From the NCBI GenBank assembly GCA_022749755.1, contig CM040445.1, forward strand, positions 9,135,182-9,199,181: DNA of 64,000 bases, given 5' to 3'. The position numbers were made by a program, and so were the translations under genes. The notes beneath the pieces were generated by a model that saw only the letters and a list, made by a program, of their open reading frames with translations, was not told the DNA's origin and made no database searches. Shown here piece by piece: positions 59,404-64,000 of the stretch; positions within the stretch are counted from its first letter, which is position 1; the number at the start of each line of letters is the position of its first letter. Source of the stretch: Azadirachta indica (lineage: Eukaryota; Streptophyta; Magnoliopsida; Sapindales; Meliaceae).

Positions 59404-59722
59404 GGAACAAGATCAATGGCACTTTTTCTTTTACACAAATTTTTACGTCAAATATAAACTGTTGGATTTAAACACATCCAACGGTTAAGATTGTATCAAT
59501 CATATAATTAATTTATAATTAATACACATGTCAGATGTAATTTCAACCGTTTGATGTACCTAAATTCAATGACTTATATTTGATGTAAAAAATTGTGTAA
59601 AAAAGAGAGCCCTTAATTACATGGTTATATGCAATCTTAACTGTTAAATGTACTTATATCCAACGGTCTACAATTGATATAAAATTTTGTGTAAAAAAAA
59701 AAAAGAGTTGTTGATCCTACCC
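59404..59722. repeat. MITE with ~105-bp inverted ends and nested copy
   Basis: The left end GGAACAAGATCAATGGCAC and the right end (read inverted) GGGTAGGATCAACAACTC begin arms of about 105 bp sharing TTTACACAAA, CCGTTGGAT and AACGGTTAAGATTG-like blocks. The centre (about 59535-59620) holds a third copy of the same arm in inverted orientation. TA dinucleotides flank both ends. A further fragment lies at 59740-59850. Confidence 0.7.
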
Positions 59723-59850
59723 ATATATACATACATGTATAATTAGTATATATGTAAAATTTAATCTCAACTGTTAAAAGTGATTAGATTTAATAGTTTA
59801 TAAATGATGTAGAAAATATATAAACTTAAGAGATCATTAATGTCCCATCT

Positions 59851-60435
59851 ATATATCATTACATATATCTTGTTATATAAAAAATTTACATTAAATATTT
59901 CAATTTTTGTACTGAATATTTCAAATTTTAATTTTAATTTCAAATTTTATGTGATAAAAAATTAAATGTAACAGCACTCAATATATTATAACTAATTGTT
60001 TATTTCTGTCAAGTCTTTTAAATATTTTAAAAGTGTTTCTTTTTTAACTTAACACTAATAACTTGATAAATATGTCGTAATATAATAAATTAAAATTTTT
60101 AACTTAATACAAAACTCTAAATTCTAAACAAATTTTCTAGTTCTAATAACTAAAATACTTTTATAAAACTTATTTTGTCATAATATATAGAGTTTGTTTT
60201 AGTTATTTATAATTATTTATAGGGATATATATGGTAAATAAAATAATTAGTTTCAATATATTATATTTAGACGTGACAAATAAAATACAAATATATTATT
60301 CACAATCATTTAGATTTACATATTAATTCATATTGCAGATTGCTCTAAGAGGTTAATTTTAAAAAAAGGGAGCGCAGCTATAAGATGGTTAGCCCCCCTT
60401 CCTCACTTCCTAACCACCAAGGTTGGAACCCTGGG
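59851..60435. other. Intergenic, AT-rich, no gene seen
   Basis: Only low-complexity AT sequence. At 60369-60436 a GC-richer phrase (GCAGCTATAAGATGG, then GGTTGGAACCCTGGGG) resembles a repeat-family end rather than a tRNA. Confidence 0.5.
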
Positions 60436-60880
60436 GGTGTAAGGAGGCAAAAAATTATCTTTAGACTCCTTGTAAAGTATACTCCTTTAACTTTAAAAAT
60501 TAAAAAAAAAAAGAAACTCCTGAACTTTTAAAAAAAGACCAAATACCTCTTAAGTTTTTAAAGGGTGTTAAATTTTTCTTGAATTTTGAGAGAATAGAAA
60601 AATACTTGAACCCTCTAAAAAATAAAGCAAAATTATTACAAATTTATGAGCTGGTGTAAGGGGGCAAAACATTATCTTTAGACTCCACATAAAGTTTACT
60701 CCCTTATCTTTTTTTTTTAGAAAAAAACTCCTAACTTTTAGAAAAAGATTAAATACCCCTTGATTTTTTAAAAAGTGTTAAATTAATTTTAAATTTTGAA
60801 AAAATAGAAAAATATTTGGACTGTCTATCCTCTATTTGATAAAAAAATAAGGTAAAATTATTACAAGATTACAAGCTCGA
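60436..60880. repeat. Tandem pair of ~217-bp units
   Basis: Units start at 60436 and 60653 with GGTGTAAGG-GGCAAAA and ATTATCTTTAGACTCC. Both contain AAACTCCT-AACTTTTA, AAATACC-CTT and GTGTTAAATT. A related piece in the opposite orientation is visible at about 63585-63745. Confidence 0.7.
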
Positions 60881-63584
60881 ACCAAAGACTTGAGAAAATC
60901 ATCACACTTTACATCGCTCAAACTTTTTTAACAAAATATGTGAATAACAAATAATTTATTGGATTTTGCAGAATACAATCCTCACAAATAAGCCGTAGTA
61001 TTTTAAGCTGAGAGAATTAGAACGAAGGAATGTTATTTAATATTCATTTATCTTTAATAATATAATTCATTTATTTTTTTAATACTATATTATTAATAAT
61101 GTTTACTTCCAATTAATTCAATCTTTCTCCTTGAGGTAAGCACTTGGAAAATATTACTTTAATTTAGAATAAATGGGACAAATTATCTTTCCAAGCATAG
61201 AGAGTCCGATAAAACTTAATAATATTATTTTAATTTTTCTACTCAGAATTTCAGGCATCCCCCGCGGCCAATTTGGAATTGAATATTAATTTATTAAATT
61301 TTATTTTGATGTAATCAAACGACTCAAAGTGAAACGTGCAGAAGAAAGAAACAAAGAGAAACAAACCACAATAGCAAATACTATTATCTAATTTAAAACA
61401 AACAAAGAATCAACCACTCAGATTGCAAGAGAAACAAATACACGCAAACATGTGCAGAAATAGAAGATGGAACTATTCAGGTAGCAATTATTAATTTTTT
61501 AAATTTATTATTAAAAATATCATCAATTTTTAAATTTTTAATCAAATCTCATAATACAAATCAAATTTATTATATTATTTCAATAATAATAAATTAATTT
61601 TTTATACATAAAATTATTATTTCACATATCATCAAAATAACATATAAAAAAAAATAAATATTTAATTTTTTATAAAATAATTGATAAAAATAAAGTATTT
61701 GACAAAAATTGTTAATTTGATTGTGACAATTTATGACAATTTTATTAGGATAACAAATCAGATTTAATTGATATATTTACTTCAACTTCTTTATTAATTT
61801 ATATGAATAAAAAAAGTAAATAAACCTAGTAATAAATTATGATCCAATTTTTAATATAATTAACAAAAAGTTAAAGAAGATATGTTAAATCAATGTTAGA
61901 GTTTAATGTTTCTTGATAATTTTGTAGAAAAATATTTTATTTCGTAAATAAAAAAAATACTAAAAAAATATAATTTTTTTAGAAGTTCTTTATTTTGTCA
62001 ATCTTATAAAACTATATTAAAAAAATTAATTCCTTAATTATAAATTAATTTTTTTTTTATGTTAATTGATTATTTTTATTTTATTAAAATTTATTATTAC
62101 AAATTCAATTATTAAAAATTATTCAATTTTTTAGTTGTTGATTATTTAAATAAATTTTTTATTAAGAAAATAAATTTGGGAAATTCTAAAATTAATTAGA
62201 CTGAAAAATTATAAAGAATTATAAGGATTTAATTAATTAAATTAAAAAATATAAACTTTTATAAACGACTTGATTGATTAAAATAAAAATATTTGACTTT
62301 TAAAATTATTATTAAATAATAGGATGTATATATAGTTAACCTCATATAATTTGAATTTTTTCGTAGGAAACTGGGGTTAGGTCGGTGATAGAGCCCCATC
62401 CCTATTCTCGATCCAATTTTAAAATGGCAATGGAATTTTATCCCTATCTCCAACCCGAACCCTCTCATCTTGAACCAACAATGTTAAACTTCAAAAGGTT
62501 TATTTTGTTTTGTTATTTTTAAAAAATTTGAGAAATAAAATATTCTTTATTTTAAATTAAATTGTCAATAATAGATTTACATAAAATTATATACTAAAAT
62601 GTTTCTAACCTCCTTTTTTTTTTCTCTTTTACTTTCTTGGTAACAATATAGTATGTACTGATCATAAATTTTTTTTAAAAAATATGTACAATATTTTATT
62701 TAATATATATTTAAATTATATTTTTTATTGACACAATAATAAATTTAATTCACATATTAGAATTTATTATTCTCTTTTAAAAAAAAAAATACTTATATAG
62801 GTTTACTCCAAGTTGTTTAGATATTCTCATACATTTTCTAGACTTTTGAAAACATATTAAATTTTTTATTCAAATTAAAATATTAAAAAATAGTAGAAAA
62901 ATGTAAATAATTATTTTGTAAGAAAAAAATATGTTAAGAGCATTTATAGAATATTAGAAAGAAAAAAGAAAATTTTTTAAAAAAAAAAAATAATAAATTA
63001 TAATGTATAAATTAAAATTAGTATTGTGTCAATAGAATAGATAATATTATATATACAAAATATAAAAGTATATATAATTTTGATTAAAAAAATTAAAAGA
63101 GAATTTTGGTTATCTTTATTTGTAATAAATATACTATATATTTATATTTTCTTTTATTTATATTATTTACATGATTGATAATTTTTTTAAGAAATTTACA
63201 ATGAAACTAATATAATTTTTAAATATATATATTAAATAAAGTATTAGATGTGTTTTGTCTAACAATACTTATGATCATTACATATTAAACATTATTAAGA
63301 AAGTTAAAAAGAAAAGGAATCTTAGGAGCATTTTTAGTATATAATTTTACCTTAATTTATTGTTAGTATTCTAAATTGAATTGAATTAAATTAAATTAAA
63401 TTATTTTTATTTCAATTTTTTTTTAAAATAATAAAATAAAACAAAGCTAAAAAATTTTAACATTTTAGTTCCAAATATCTTAGACATATCGGGGTTAGAT
63501 TGTTAATAATGATAAAAGTATATTCTATTTTGTTGCTTTGATTATGTTTGGAGATTAAAATGATAATATTGTAATAAAGTCAAA
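60881..63584. other. Intergenic, AT-rich, no gene seen
   Basis: 62335-62470 contains a GC-richer remnant (GATAGAGCCCCATCCC, TATCTCCAACCCGAACCC) like the short repeats common near plant LTR elements. Otherwise the region is low-complexity AT sequence. Confidence 0.5.
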
Positions 63585-63745
63585 CTAACGGAATTTTAAC
63601 ATTAGAGAATATCTTCTTATTTTCTCAAAACTTAGGGGATATCTTTTTATTTTTCTAGAAATTCAAAGAGTGTCTAACACTCTCTAAAAACTTTGGGGTA
63701 CTTGCTCTTTCCCCAAAAGATAGGGGGTATATTATAATATCTCTA
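63585..63745 (-). repeat. Fragment related to the 60436 tandem unit
   Basis: In reverse orientation it shares the GAGTGT-TAACACTCT, AAAACTTTGGGGTA-TT and CCCCAAAA phrases of the 60436-60880 units. Only part of the unit is kept. Confidence 0.45.
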
Positions 63746-64000
63746 ATATATATACACACACACATTGATTTGTTTATAGAAAAATTATATAATTGAAAAC
63801 TATTTCCTTGTAGGAAAACTAAATAATTAAGTTGTGTTTGTTTTTTTTTTATCTAAAGTATAAACATAACTGAAATCTAAATCTGATTAATATCTTTATG
63901 TTTTACTTTAAACAATTTAATATAAATGTTAAGCTATTTATTTTTATAAAAATAAAAACTTTAAAATTGGTATGTTGATATATATACTTTAAAAAATCTG

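Noticed and set aside
60369..60440. tRNA-like phrase with GGTTGGAACCC
   Set aside because: No cloverleaf or acceptor stem can be formed; it fits a repeat-family end better.

Overview
The window is nuclear DNA of a flowering plant, most likely a woody eudicot. It has AT-rich intergenic sequence, GT-AG introns, plant LTR retrotransposons, Mutator-like elements (MULEs) and MITEs. The species cannot be fixed from the sequence alone. Only two intact host genes are visible: an eight-exon MBOAT lysophospholipid acyltransferase (plus strand, 19877-23802) and an intronless MATE/DETOXIFICATION transporter (minus strand, 52102-53643). Almost everything else that can be interpreted is transposon-derived and decayed.

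Layout. 1-1100: a repeat fragment and a decayed DUF4283/zinc-knuckle gene. 1021-2360: a 670-bp tandem duplication that also copied the 3' LTR of the next element. 2068-7793: an old Ty1/copia element, minus strand, TSD AATAC. 7859-18251: a 10.4-kb MULE with ~200-bp terminal inverted repeats and a perfect 9-bp TSD (AATATGTTT). It carries a broken MURA transposase (minus), a captured DUF1985-Ulp1 cysteine-protease pseudogene (plus), a 1.9-kb TAA-rich array with ~228-bp higher-order periodicity, and three different arrays of short hairpins. 19877-23802: the acyltransferase. 28681-30876: a 1.07-kb inverted duplication of a second MULE transposase around a 47-bp spacer, with the N-terminal part of that transposase still beside it. 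32220-43636: an Athila-like Ty3/gypsy element (TSD ATATC) that carries, between pol and the 3' LTR, an accessory ORF and an intronless copy of a host LOG gene (cytokinin riboside 5'-monophosphate phosphoribohydrolase). 44261-49597: a chromovirus-like gypsy element (TSD TTTCA) that has lost RNase H and most of integrase. 52102-53643: the MATE gene. 53707-64000: AT-rich DNA with microsatellites, MITE-like inverted repeats and small tandem duplications, without a recognisable gene.

The three most interesting items are the LOG cDNA inside an LTR retrotransposon, the long inverted repeat of a MULE transposase (the architecture of maize Mu killer), and the MULE with its hairpin arrays and Ulp1 capture. 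By eye the copia LTRs differ at about 13% of sites, the 670-bp duplication at 2-3% and the Athila-like LTRs at about 2%, so the rearrangements have different ages.
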